Shown here in pieces: positions 8,220-16,517 of a stretch of DNA of 28,108 nt (position 1 is its first letter; every line of letters begins with the position of its first letter). Below the pieces are notes generated by a model, which worked only from the letters and a program-made list of their open reading frames with translations, did not search any database and was not told where the DNA came from. The DNA comes from PUPG01 sp031323845 (lineage in GTDB: Bacteria > Bacteroidota > Bacteroidia > Bacteroidales > UBA7960), in the NCBI GenBank assembly GCA_031323845.1, contig JAVIYP010000035.1, forward strand, positions 1 through 28,108, in the 5' to 3' direction. The position numbers and the translations under genes were made by a program.

Positions 8220-10364
8220 TCAATCACTTTCTTTCATTGAAAGGCTGATGCGCTTTCGCTGGATGTCGACGCTCAGCACCTTTACCCGTACTTTCTGGTT
8301 GAGGCTGACCACTTCGGCGGGGTCCTTCACAAAGCGGTTGGCCAGCTGGCTGATATGCACCAGTCCGTCCTGATGCACCCCGATATCCACAAAAGCGCCA
8401 AAGGCGGTAATGTTGGTGATTATCCCGGGCAGCATCATGCCTTCTTTCAGGTCGCCGATGCTCTGAACGCTTTTGTCAAACTCAACATAACCGAAGGTTG
8501 CCCTCGGATCCCTCCCGGGTCTTGCCAGTTCCTTCATAATGTCCTTTAAGGTAGGCAAACCGGTCTTTTCGCATACATAGTTTTCCAGGATAATCTGTTG
8601 CTGCAGTGTTTTTTCCTGTATCAGTCCTGAAACGGAAACACCGAGGCCGGCAGCCATTGTTTCGACCACGGCATAGCTCTCGGGATGCACCGCAGTTTTA
8701 TCGAGGGGGTTGTCAGACTGTGCCACCCGGATAAAGCCAGCAGCCTGTTCAAATGCTTTCGGACCCAGGCGCGGCACCTCCAGGAGTTCTTTTCTTGAAG
8801 AAAAAGCGCCTTTTTTAATCCTGTAATCGACGATGGCAGCGGCCAGTGCCGGCCCGATACCGGAGACATAGGCAAGCAGCTCCTTACTGGCCGTATTCAG
8901 CTCAACGCCAACGGCATTCACACAGCTCACCACGGTGTCATCAAGCGCCTGCCGAAGCATCTTTTGATCCACATCGTGCTGGTATTGCCCAACTCCTATT
9001 GACTTGGGTTCAATCTTCACCAGCTCGGCCAACGGGTCGGCCAGGCGGCGACCGATGCTGACAGCGCCCCTGACCGTAACGTCGAAGTCAGGGAACTCTT
9101 CGCGCGCCACATCCGACGCCGAATACACCGAAGCACCGCTTTCATTGACCATCACCGCCATCACGGGCCTGTCAAAGCGTATTCTTTTAATCAACTCCTC
9201 CGTTTCCCGGCCTGCAGTGCCGTTGCCAATGGCGATAGCCTCTGTACGGTAAGCATCTGCCAGGCTTTGTATTTTAGCCCTTGCCCTGGTTTTTTCGTTA
9301 GCCGGAGGGTGCGGGTAAATGGTTTCATTATGAAGCAGGCGTCCTTCTTCATCAAGACACACAATTTTACAGCCGGTGCGGAAACCGGGGTCTATGGCCA
9401 TGATGCGTTTCTGGCCCAGCGGGGGCGCCAGCAGAAGCTGCCGCAGGTTCTCCGCAAAGACCTGTATGGCTTTTTTGTCGGCCGCTTCTTTAAGGCTGTG
9501 CCTCATTTCTGTTTCCAGGGAAGGCAGCAGAAGGCGCTGCCAGGAGTCATGCAAGGCCATGCCCACCTGTGCTGACACCTCTCCCCTGCCCTTGACAAAC
9601 AGGCGCTCCAGGACAGCCACTGCCTCCTCTTTGTCCGGTTTAATAGAGATTTTCAGAAACCCTTCCGTCTCACCCCTGAACATAGCCAGTACACGATGCG
9701 ACGGAGCACGGCGCGCGGGTTCAGACCACTCAAAGTAATCGGAATACTTTTCACCTTCCGTTTCCTTACCTTTGGCAACACGGCTGCCGATTACAGCGCT
9801 CCGTTGCATCAGGCCGCGGAGCCGTGCCCTGGCCCGGCTGTCCTCATTGACCCATTCGGCAACAATGTCGCGGGCTCCTGCGAGCACATCCTCTGCCGTA
9901 TGCACCTCCAGCATGGGATCGACAAAGCGGGATGCGGCAGCAACGATATCGCCGGTGTTTTGCGCCATCATGATCCTGGCCAGGGGTTCCAACCCACGGG
10001 CTATGGCCACAGTGGCCCTCGTTTTACGCTTCGGGCGGTAAGGCAGGTAAAGGTCTTCAAGCGCTGCCATGTCAGCTGCATCCATAAAGGCACGCTCCAG
10101 CTCCGGGGTCAGCAAACCGCGCTCCTCCACCGAGGCCAGTATGGCCGCACGCCGCTTTTCAAGCTCCTCATAACGGGAAAGCAAGTCGCGTATGGCCGTC
10201 ACCTGAACTTCGTCAAGCGAACCGGTCATCTCCTTTCGGTAACGGGCAATGAAAGGCACCGTGGCACCCGCTTTCAACAGCAGTGCCGTTTTCTCAACAA
10301 AACCCTTTGCAATACCGGTTTCCGACGCAATCCGGTCAAGGTGAATTCCGGAAATCTCTTCCAT
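8220..10364 (-). CDS. tex: Tex-family S1 RNA-binding transcription accessory protein
   Basis: Tex is a conserved nucleic-acid-binding protein that associates with transcription complexes. Domains in order are: helical N-terminal Tex domain (GFVEKTALLLKAGATVPFIARYRKE), YqgF/RNase H-like domain (MAIDPGFRTGCKIVCLD), helix-hairpin-helix pair (YVSGIGPALAAAIV and VPRLGPKAFEQAAGF), and a C-terminal S1 domain (ITAFGAFVDIGVHQDGLVHIS). I start at the ATG at 10364 (MEEISGIHL), which aligns with the family. The longer frame from 10397 adds a hydrophobic MVVYFFLNTYF from AT-rich leader DNA. It lies 61 bases downstream of rnhB and is the last gene of the minus-strand cluster. Confidence 0.95.
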   Translation of the reverse strand: MEEISGIHLDRIASETGIAKGFVEKTALLLKAGATVPFIARYRKEMTGSLDEVQVTAIRDLLSRYEELEKRRAAILASVEERGLLTPELERAFMDAADMAALEDLYLPYRPKRKTRATVAIARGLEPLARIMMAQNTGDIVAAASRFVDPMLEVHTAEDVLAGARDIVAEWVNEDSRARARLRGLMQRSAVIGSRVAKGKETEGEKYSDYFEWSEPARRAPSHRVLAMFRGETEGFLKISIKPDKEEAVAVLERLFVKGRGEVSAQVGMALHDSWQRLLLPSLETEMRHSLKEAADKKAIQVFAENLRQLLLAPPLGQKRIMAIDPGFRTGCKIVCLDEEGRLLHNETIYPHPPANEKTRARAKIQSLADAYRTEAIAIGNGTAGRETEELIKRIRFDRPVMAVMVNESGASVYSASDVAREEFPDFDVTVRGAVSIGRRLADPLAELVKIEPKSIGVGQYQHDVDQKMLRQALDDTVVSCVNAVGVELNTASKELLAYVSGIGPALAAAIVDYRIKKGAFSSRKELLEVPRLGPKAFEQAAGFIRVAQSDNPLDKTAVHPESYAVVETMAAGLGVSVSGLIQEKTLQQQIILENYVCEKTGLPTLKDIMKELARPGRDPRATFGYVEFDKSVQSIGDLKEGMMLPGIITNITAFGAFVDIGVHQDGLVHISQLANRFVKDPAEVVSLNQKVRVKVLSVDIQRKRISLSMKESD

Positions 10365-10425
10365 AAAATATGTATTCAAAAAAAAATAAACCACCATAAC
10401 AGGCGCAGGCCATATGAAAGGTCCC

Positions 10426-11061
10426 TCAGTTTTTGCCGTTGGCCTGGCCGAAACCCAGGCGCAGCTGCGGATATTGCCTGAAGCTCAGCCTGTGATACGG
10501 ACTCAGTCCGTACCGGGCAATGGCATCCCTGTGCGCAGGAGTTGGATAGCCCTTATTGGTATTCCACCCGTAATGCGGGAAATCACCGTGCAGTTGTTCC
10601 ATGTATTCGTCGCGGGCGGTTTTGGCCAGAACTGAAGCCGCTGCAATGGACATGTACGTGGCATCGCCACGCACTACGCAGTGATACGGGATGCTGTTAT
10701 ACGGTTTGAAACGGTTCCCGTCGACCAGAATAGTGGCAGGCTGAGGCTTTAATTGTTCAAGAGCCTGTTGCATGGCAAGCACACTGGCGTTCAATATGTT
10801 TATTTCGTCAATTACGGCAGCATCCACCATGGAAACACCAAACGACACGGCACGTTCCATGATCGTGGTTTTGCAAAGATGTCGCTGTCCGGCCGAAAGT
10901 TTTTTCGAGTCCTGCAGCAGGTCAAACACACCGTCCGGAAATTTTTCAGGCAGGATCACTGCGGCGGCAAACACCGGACCTGCAAGGCAGCCGCGCCCTG
11001 CTTCATCACAACCTGCCTCGGGAAAAACAACGCCAAAGCTTTGTTTTAAGGGCTTGTGCAT
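10426..11061 (-). CDS. rnhB: Ribonuclease HII
   Basis: RNase HII removes ribonucleotides and RNA from RNA-DNA hybrids. The metal-binding signature GCDEAGRGCLAGP (from about residue 17) supplies the first D and E, and DSKKLS and the later GDATYMSIAAASVLAKTARDEYM supply the remaining acidic ligands. The 211 residues match the family. The start codon overlaps the end of purQ by 16 bases, so the two genes are very probably translated from one mRNA. Confidence 0.96.
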   Translation of the reverse strand: MHKPLKQSFGVVFPEAGCDEAGRGCLAGPVFAAAVILPEKFPDGVFDLLQDSKKLSAGQRHLCKTTIMERAVSFGVSMVDAAVIDEINILNASVLAMQQALEQLKPQPATILVDGNRFKPYNSIPYHCVVRGDATYMSIAAASVLAKTARDEYMEQLHGDFPHYGWNTNKGYPTPAHRDAIARYGLSPYHRLSFRQYPQLRLGFGQANGKN

Positions 11062-11744
11062 AACGTATTCAAAATGCCGTTAAAGATCATCCTGCCATCT
11101 TCGTTGCCCAGTTCTTCATCAGAAGCCCTTTCCGGATGCGGCATCATACCGAAAACATTGCGGTCCTTGTTGCATATCCCTGCAATATGCTCAAGGGAAG
11201 CATTGGGATTTGCTTCTTCTGTCAAGAGTCCATCCTGATCGCAATACCTGAACAACACCTGCTGGTGGTCATTCAACGACCTGATGACATCGTCGCCGGC
11301 AAAAAACCGGCCCTCTCCATGGGCAATGGGGATCTTCAGCACCGTGCCTGCTTCAATGCTCCCGGTAATCAAACTGTTGCCAGTCTCACAACGGATGAAG
11401 GTATTTCGGCAAATAAAGCGGTGGCTCGGATTGTGCAGCAGTGCTCCGGGCAGCAAATGCGCCTCGCAAAGGATCTGGAAACCGTTGCAAATGCCAAACA
11501 CATAACCTCCCGATGAGGCAAAACGAATGACTTCATCCATAATGGGCGAAAAACGGGCTATGGCACCCGACCGCAGGTAATCGCCATAAGAAAAACCTCC
11601 CGGAAGAATGACCATATCAACGCCTTTAAGGTCTCTTTCTTTATGCCAGAGGCTGATCACTTCCTGTCCGAGTTTCTTCTTCAACACATAGATCATGTCA
11701 TGATCACAGTTTGAGCCCGGGAATATCACTACACCGAATTTCAT
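11046..11744 (-). CDS. purQ: Phosphoribosylformylglycinamidine synthase subunit PurQ
   Basis: PurQ is the glutaminase subunit that feeds ammonia to PurL in step four of purine synthesis. The class I amidotransferase fold is intact: PGGFSYGDYLRSGA, nucleophile cysteine in GICNGFQ, and the His/Glu pair in MMPHPERA. A separate PurQ implies the three-part PurS/PurQ/small-PurL enzyme rather than, or alongside, the single large PurL known from many Bacteroidota. Neither PurS nor PurL is in this window. It has its own -7 box and a palindrome upstream, and overlaps rnhB. Confidence 0.96.
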   Translation of the reverse strand: MKFGVVIFPGSNCDHDMIYVLKKKLGQEVISLWHKERDLKGVDMVILPGGFSYGDYLRSGAIARFSPIMDEVIRFASSGGYVFGICNGFQILCEAHLLPGALLHNPSHRFICRNTFIRCETGNSLITGSIEAGTVLKIPIAHGEGRFFAGDDVIRSLNDHQQVLFRYCDQDGLLTEEANPNASLEHIAGICNKDRNVFGMMPHPERASDEELGNEDGRMIFNGILNTLCTSP

Positions 11745-11805
11745 AGTTTCGTGGTTTGTTAATGCCGGTCAGGCCATCAGTACGGGGTTTGCCTTTCCAT
11801 TCGGA

Positions 11806-11820
11806 CTGCCGGCCCGGCAG
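11806..11820 (-). promoter_or_regulatory. Perfect palindrome at the predicted purQ transcription start
   Basis: Seven bases (CTGCCGG) are followed by one central base and their exact reverse complement. The palindrome begins three bases after the -7 box of purQ, so it covers the expected +1. It could be an operator or a 5'-terminal mRNA hairpin. Confidence 0.45.
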
Positions 11821-11823
11821 GCA

Positions 11824-11831
11824 CAAAAGTA
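11824..11831 (-). promoter_or_regulatory. -7 element upstream of purQ
   Basis: The minus strand reads TACTTTTG, a full TAnnTTTG match. It lies in the 92-base gap between the membrane-protein gene and purQ, about 80 bases before the purQ start codon. No clear -33 TTTG is visible. Confidence 0.6.
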
Positions 11832-11836
11832 ATGAT

Positions 11837-12841
11837 TTATGGAGAAATAATATAGACCATGGCCCGGCCGGCCAGAATAAACAGCAACAAGATGCCGAAA
11901 AGGATCTCCGTGAGCCTTTGTGACCTCATATCATAAAAGAAAACGGCCAGTGTAATGGTCAGCGGTATAGTCAGCAAGGCGTGATGCACATGGCTGAAAT
12001 CATGTGCGAGAAGGTAAGACAAGACCGAGATAAAAAAGAACAAATACAGTAAGGTGATACGTTTTCTGGTGCGAATAGGTTTTGCTGTTTTATAGATGAG
12101 CTGCATTCTTAAAAAAGCAACAATGGAAAATACCGACAACACACCAATGAATAGCTTCTGATAAATGCTGATTTCCAATTCAAGCAGCTGAAGGGGTTTG
12201 GCGACAAAGGTCAGCTCTTCGTACCAGTGCAGGAATTCATCAACAAGCAGGAAATACACGAACAACATCAGCGCCGGACTTATCAGTCCCAGCAGTGAGG
12301 CGATGATGCGGCGAAGACTGACGATGTAGTAAAGGAACACTGAGGTAATCAGGGCCAGGTAGAAGGTCAGGGCAGGATAATAGAACAGACCGGCCATGGC
12401 GATCAGGAAACCGGCGTTGAACAATTCCCTGGAAATGGACTCTTCATCATAAACATCAAAAAGTTTGTTCAATGCCGGTATCAGAAACAGATTGGCAAAC
12501 AGCAAGGGATAAAACGAGATCATGGCAGGTGTGCTGCTCATCAGCAGCAGATAAATCAAGCCCGGAAGCGCCGAATACCTGTCGGTAAACTCTTTTGAGG
12601 TAGCAACCTGGTTGATGTAAAAGACCTGTACCATAAGTACCACAAAAGACGTTATGGCTGTCAGCAGGGGTTTGTCTGTAAAGAATGGTATCAGCAGGTC
12701 AAAGAGCGGTCCGCTGCCGGTGCCGGTAACGATAAGGTTGTCCGGGGGATAGATAAACAGCTTCAGCCACAGCAGCCCGCTGATCAGCAGCAGCAGTATT
12801 GGGGTATACCAGTAAACTTTACGAAATACACGTACAAACAT
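11837..12841 (-). CDS. DUF6427-type integral membrane protein
   Basis: This 334-residue, very hydrophobic protein has roughly nine or ten membrane segments. They start with TPILLLLISGLLWLKLF near residue 13 and end with ILFGILLLFILAGRAMVYI. The pattern ALPGLIYLLLMSS, then LLFANLFLIPALNKLFDVYDEES, then LFNAGFLIAMAGLFYYPAL is what I associate with DUF6427, a Bacteroidota family of unknown function. No catalytic motif is visible. It starts 19 bases after purD, so it is probably co-transcribed with a purine gene, but a role in purine metabolism is only a guess. Confidence 0.75.
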   Translation of the reverse strand: MFVRVFRKVYWYTPILLLLISGLLWLKLFIYPPDNLIVTGTGSGPLFDLLIPFFTDKPLLTAITSFVVLMVQVFYINQVATSKEFTDRYSALPGLIYLLLMSSTPAMISFYPLLFANLFLIPALNKLFDVYDEESISRELFNAGFLIAMAGLFYYPALTFYLALITSVFLYYIVSLRRIIASLLGLISPALMLFVYFLLVDEFLHWYEELTFVAKPLQLLELEISIYQKLFIGVLSVFSIVAFLRMQLIYKTAKPIRTRKRITLLYLFFFISVLSYLLAHDFSHVHHALLTIPLTITLAVFFYDMRSQRLTEILFGILLLFILAGRAMVYIISP

Positions 12842-12860
12842 AACAGGTGCGCATAATGAG

Positions 12861-14138
12861 TCACTTCAGCAAGTCTTTACCGATATCGCGCCGGAAATAC
12901 TTGCCTTTAAAGTCGATCTCCCCGACTTCTTTATATACCGTTTCTCTTGCTTTTTCAAGGGTTTCGGCCAAAGCGGTTACAGCCATGACCCTTCCTCCGC
13001 CGGTGAGCATACGGCCGGCTTTTTCAGTGACACCGGCATAAAACACCATGGCTTCGCCGGTTTTTTCCAGGCCACTGATCTCCATGCCCGTTTCATAAGT
13101 TCCGGGATATCCGCCGCTGCAAAGCATTACGGTGACTGCTGTTTCGGGGGTGATCACAGCGTTGCTGTCCTGAAGTCGTCCGGTGCAGCACTTTAACATA
13201 AGTTCCAGGAGGTCGGTTTTCAGCCTGGGCAGCACCACTTCAGCCTCCGGGTCTCCCAGCCTTACGTTGTATTCTATTACATAAGGCTGCTCCTCAACAA
13301 TCATCAGACCGAAAAAAATAAAACCGCAATAGGCGATGCCGTCCTGCTTTAGCCCGTTGATGGTGGGGATCACGACCTGTTGTTCTATTTTTTCCATCAG
13401 GGCTTCGCTGGCAAAGGGCACCGGGCTCACCGCACCCATTCCGCCGGTGTTGGCACCGGTATTATGTTCGCCCACCCGTTTATAATCCATTGCCGAAGGC
13501 AGCATACAGTAATGCTTGCCATCGGTGATCACAAAAACCGACAGCTCTTTGCCCTCCAGGAATTCTTCGATGACCACTTTTTTGGAAGCTTCCCCGAATT
13601 TCTGACGGCAGAGCATCTCCTCGAGTACTTCCCCGGCTTCCTGGCTATGGCTGCAGATGACCACGCCCTTACCGGCGGCCAGTCCGTCGGCTTTCAGCAC
13701 ATAAGGGGGAGGCAACTGGCTGAGAAATTCGACAGCTTCCTGAAACCCGTCACAAGAGAAGGATCGGTAAGCAGCCGTCGGGATGTTGTGCCTCTTCATG
13801 AAGGCTTTGGCAAAAGCCTTGCTGCCTTCCAGTAAAGCACCTTCCGCTCCCGGCCCGACAAAGTGAATATGCTGCAGTCCGGGTTCGGCGGCAAAATAAT
13901 CGCCCAGACCTTTTACCAACGGCTCTTCAGGACCAACCACTACCAGGTCGATGCTGTTCTGAACGGCAAAAGCCCCGATGGCCTTAAAATCCAGCAAACT
14001 GAGGGCAACGTTGGTTCCGCATTGAGCAGTACCGGGGTTTCCCGGAGCAATATACAGGGCATCGCACAGCGGACTCCGGCTTATCTTGACGGCCAGGGCA
14101 TGCTCACGTCCACCGCCTCCCAGGATCAATACGCGCAT
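12861..14138 (-). CDS. purD: Phosphoribosylamine-glycine ligase PurD
   Basis: This is GAR synthetase, the second step of purine synthesis: an ATP-grasp enzyme joining glycine to phosphoribosylamine. The N-terminal domain shows GGGGREHAL (residues 7-15) and APGNPGTAQ. The ATP-grasp core includes PPYVLKADGLAAGKGV, EEFLEGKELSVFVITDG, HNTGANTGGMGAVSP and NVRLGDPEAEVVLPRL. The 425 residues are standard. It is the first gene of a minus-strand cluster running through a membrane protein, purQ, rnhB and tex. I see no consensus -7 box in its 285-base upstream gap. Confidence 0.97.
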   Translation of the reverse strand: MRVLILGGGGREHALAVKISRSPLCDALYIAPGNPGTAQCGTNVALSLLDFKAIGAFAVQNSIDLVVVGPEEPLVKGLGDYFAAEPGLQHIHFVGPGAEGALLEGSKAFAKAFMKRHNIPTAAYRSFSCDGFQEAVEFLSQLPPPYVLKADGLAAGKGVVICSHSQEAGEVLEEMLCRQKFGEASKKVVIEEFLEGKELSVFVITDGKHYCMLPSAMDYKRVGEHNTGANTGGMGAVSPVPFASEALMEKIEQQVVIPTINGLKQDGIAYCGFIFFGLMIVEEQPYVIEYNVRLGDPEAEVVLPRLKTDLLELMLKCCTGRLQDSNAVITPETAVTVMLCSGGYPGTYETGMEISGLEKTGEAMVFYAGVTEKAGRMLTGGGRVMAVTALAETLEKARETVYKEVGEIDFKGKYFRRDIGKDLLK

Positions 14139-14314
14139 ATCTTATCGTGATGTGTTAACAAGTAAACAACTACATTCTTACTTCCGGTCAGAGACCAGAT
14201 CAAATTTACATTTTTTTTTAATTCGACCTCGGTTCTTCACTATACCTCTCGGAAGATGCTCCTTAACAGGAGATATTTAAATGAAATGCGCCTGCATACC
14301 ACCATTTAATTTGC

Positions 14315-14322
14315 TATTTTTG
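14315..14322 (+). promoter_or_regulatory. -7 element upstream of the arginine deiminase gene
   Basis: TATTTTTG fits TAnnTTTG and lies in the divergent gap between purD and the deiminase gene, 101 bases before the start codon. At the -33 position only CCTG is seen. Confidence 0.55.
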
Positions 14323-14423
14323 CATTTGGATGACATACAGGTGATGCACAGGGTAAAAACCTGATCACCATCTGAGTATTTATCTCCAAACAAGCCGGCA
14401 CATAAAAGAAAGGCCCCGAAACC

Positions 14424-15683
14424 ATGCAGACCAAAATTCCAACAAGCATTTATTCAGAGATAGGCACCCTGGAGTGTGTGCTGATCCACAGTCCCGGACA
14501 GGAAGTGGAAAACATGACCCCGGAGAATGCTGAGAGGGCATTGTACAGTGACATTCTGAACCTTGCGGTTGCCAGGAAGGAATACGACCAGTTCAAACGT
14601 GTGCTTGAAACCGTAACGCAATGTTTTGAGATCAAAGACCTGTTAAGGCAGATTTTAAAAAACGAAAAGGTCAAGCAAGGTTTGATCGAAAAGATCTGCA
14701 AGTATGAGGGTGCATGCTGCATCAGTGATTACCTGCTTGGACTGGATGCTGAAGCCCTGAGCCAGGCACTCATTGAGGGGGTTCCGGTTCAGAAAAACAC
14801 ACTCACGAACTTCCTGAGCAAGGACCGCTTTTCGCTGAAGCCGCTCCATAACTTCTTTTTCACGCGCGATGCGGCCATTTCGGTGTATGACAGCGTGCTG
14901 GTCGGTGCTATGGCTTCGCCTGTCCGTTTAAGGGAAAGCCTCATTATGGAAGCCATTTTCGACTTTCATCCTTCTTTCAGTACCCGCACCGTTAACCCCA
15001 ATACGGGAAAAACATGGGACACCTCCGTTTCCATTGAAGGGGGCGATGTTCTTGTTGTGCGCGACGACATCATCCTGTGCGGCATCGGCTCGCGCACCAC
15101 CTCGCAGGGTGTCGACTTCCTGCTTTCGCATCTCAAGAACAAAAAAGAAAAACAACACATACTGATCCAGGAACTGCCCATGACGCCTGAATCCTTCATT
15201 CACCTTGACATGGTATATACCATGCTCGACCGGGATGTGTGCATGCTATACGAGCCTATCATCATGAAGATGAACAAGTACCAAACGGTTCACATATATG
15301 CTGAAGGTGGTGAAGTCAGGTTTATCAGGGAGGTAAAAAACCTGCCGGAGGCTTTGCAGAAGCTTGGACTTGATCTAAAACCGGTGTTGTGTGGTGGCAG
15401 CAACGACCAGTGGCAGCAGGAAAGGGAGCAATGGCACAGCGGTGCCAACTTTTTCGCCTTAGGTCCAGGAAAGGTCATCGGTTACGCGCGCAACATCCAC
15501 ACCCTTAATGCACTGTCGGAGCAAGGGTTTGCCGTAATCAGGGCTAAGGATGTCATGAAAAAATGCGTTGACCTGAACGAATACGACCGCTATGTAATAA
15601 CTGTTGAAGGGTCGGAGTTGCCACGTGGTGGCGGCGGCGCCAGGTGCATGACCATGCCTGTCAGACGAAAACCCTTGAACTGA
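14424..15683 (+). CDS. arcA: Arginine deiminase
   Basis: The enzyme hydrolyses L-arginine to citrulline and ammonia, a route to ATP or to acid resistance in anaerobes. It belongs to the guanidino-group-modifying superfamily with every expected residue present: D149 in FFTRD, E205 and D208 in EGGD, H260 and D262 in HLD, and the nucleophile C408 in GGGGARCMTMP. The 419 residues match ArcA. No carbamate kinase, ornithine carbamoyltransferase or antiporter gene is adjacent, so the pathway partners must lie elsewhere or be absent. A lipoprotein gene follows after 39 bases. Confidence 0.93.
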   Translation: MQTKIPTSIYSEIGTLECVLIHSPGQEVENMTPENAERALYSDILNLAVARKEYDQFKRVLETVTQCFEIKDLLRQILKNEKVKQGLIEKICKYEGACCISDYLLGLDAEALSQALIEGVPVQKNTLTNFLSKDRFSLKPLHNFFFTRDAAISVYDSVLVGAMASPVRLRESLIMEAIFDFHPSFSTRTVNPNTGKTWDTSVSIEGGDVLVVRDDIILCGIGSRTTSQGVDFLLSHLKNKKEKQHILIQELPMTPESFIHLDMVYTMLDRDVCMLYEPIIMKMNKYQTVHIYAEGGEVRFIREVKNLPEALQKLGLDLKPVLCGGSNDQWQQEREQWHSGANFFALGPGKVIGYARNIHTLNALSEQGFAVIRAKDVMKKCVDLNEYDRYVITVEGSELPRGGGGARCMTMPVRRKPLN

Positions 15684-15722
15684 TAGTAAGCACCGGACAC
15701 ATTCTTTATATTCGCGACACCA

Positions 15723-16517
15723 ATGAAAACATCAGCACCCGCACTTTTGGCACTGGCACTAATGCTGGTTGCCATACAGTCGTGTAAACGACAGGATATC
15801 CAAACCAACAGAAACCTCGAACAGGCGCACAGACCTGAACTGAGCCACATCATGGCACCCGGCATGGGCACTGTCGGTCTGATCCGTGAGGGCAGCATCC
15901 ATATATACTACATGGATGAAACCGGACAGTGGTTTGCCGATGAAAGCTCACGCTTCGACATCCCTGAAAACAACCGGGGTGTGCTGGCCATGGGCATGGG
16001 CACCATTGCCGTTAAACAAGACAAAGCCCTTGATTTTTACAGGCTCAATCCGTTTAATGTCTGGGAAAAAGAAGCCTACCTCAGCTTTCAGCTTCCAAAA
16101 AAACATGACCGCCTGATGGCGATGAAGATGCCATGGGAGATTGGCATCATTGCCGTTGAAACAGAAGGCCGTGTTGATTTTTATTATTTCTATGATCAGT
16201 CGTGGCAGTACGACCCGACGGCAAGCTTTACCCTCCCATCCGGCATTAAAGAGTATTACCCAGCAGGTGATATGACGCTGGCCGTAATTTACGATGACAA
16301 GCTGGGACTTTACTATCTCAGTCCGGAAGCGGGATGGCAATTCATGGACCAGGAATCCTATGTGCTTAAGCTGCCCGAGGGTTACGAGGGTGTTGTTCCT
16401 TATGAGAGGCGTACCATTGCTGTGCTTAAAGAAAACAGCCTGCTCTTTTATGCTCTCGACACTGAGAACGACCGCTGGGTGATGCTCCGGGATTTAAAAT
16501 TCGACCTGCCAGGCTGA
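15723..16517 (+). CDS. Lipoprotein with five ~45-residue repeats (beta-propeller-like)
   Basis: The signal peptide is followed by a lipobox-like AIQSC with C21 as the lipidated residue, so export and membrane anchoring are likely. After a short linker come five copies of a unit starting near residues 49, 93, 141, 185 and 230. Each reads roughly G-T-hydrophobic-A-V, then an aromatic FY or YY strand, a conserved W, and a closing F-x-LP. The period of 44 to 48 residues and the strand-like pattern suggest blades of a beta-propeller or a similar beta-repeat. I do not recognise the family and no catalytic residue is obvious. It may be co-transcribed with arcA. Its last 24 bases overlap the convergent uvrA gene. 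Confidence 0.8.
   Translation: MKTSAPALLALALMLVAIQSCKRQDIQTNRNLEQAHRPELSHIMAPGMGTVGLIREGSIHIYYMDETGQWFADESSRFDIPENNRGVLAMGMGTIAVKQDKALDFYRLNPFNVWEKEAYLSFQLPKKHDRLMAMKMPWEIGIIAVETEGRVDFYYFYDQSWQYDPTASFTLPSGIKEYYPAGDMTLAVIYDDKLGLYYLSPEAGWQFMDQESYVLKLPEGYEGVVPYERRTIAVLKENSLLFYALDTENDRWVMLRDLKFDLPG

Noticed and set aside
9696..10481. 261-codon plus-strand ORF opposite tex
   Set aside because: It is antisense to the strongly conserved Tex N-terminus and has no recognisable domain.
15707..15714. TATATTCG as a promoter for the lipoprotein gene
   Set aside because: It departs from TAnnTTTG and lies nine bases before the ATG, which would give an almost leaderless mRNA. Read-through from arcA is simpler.
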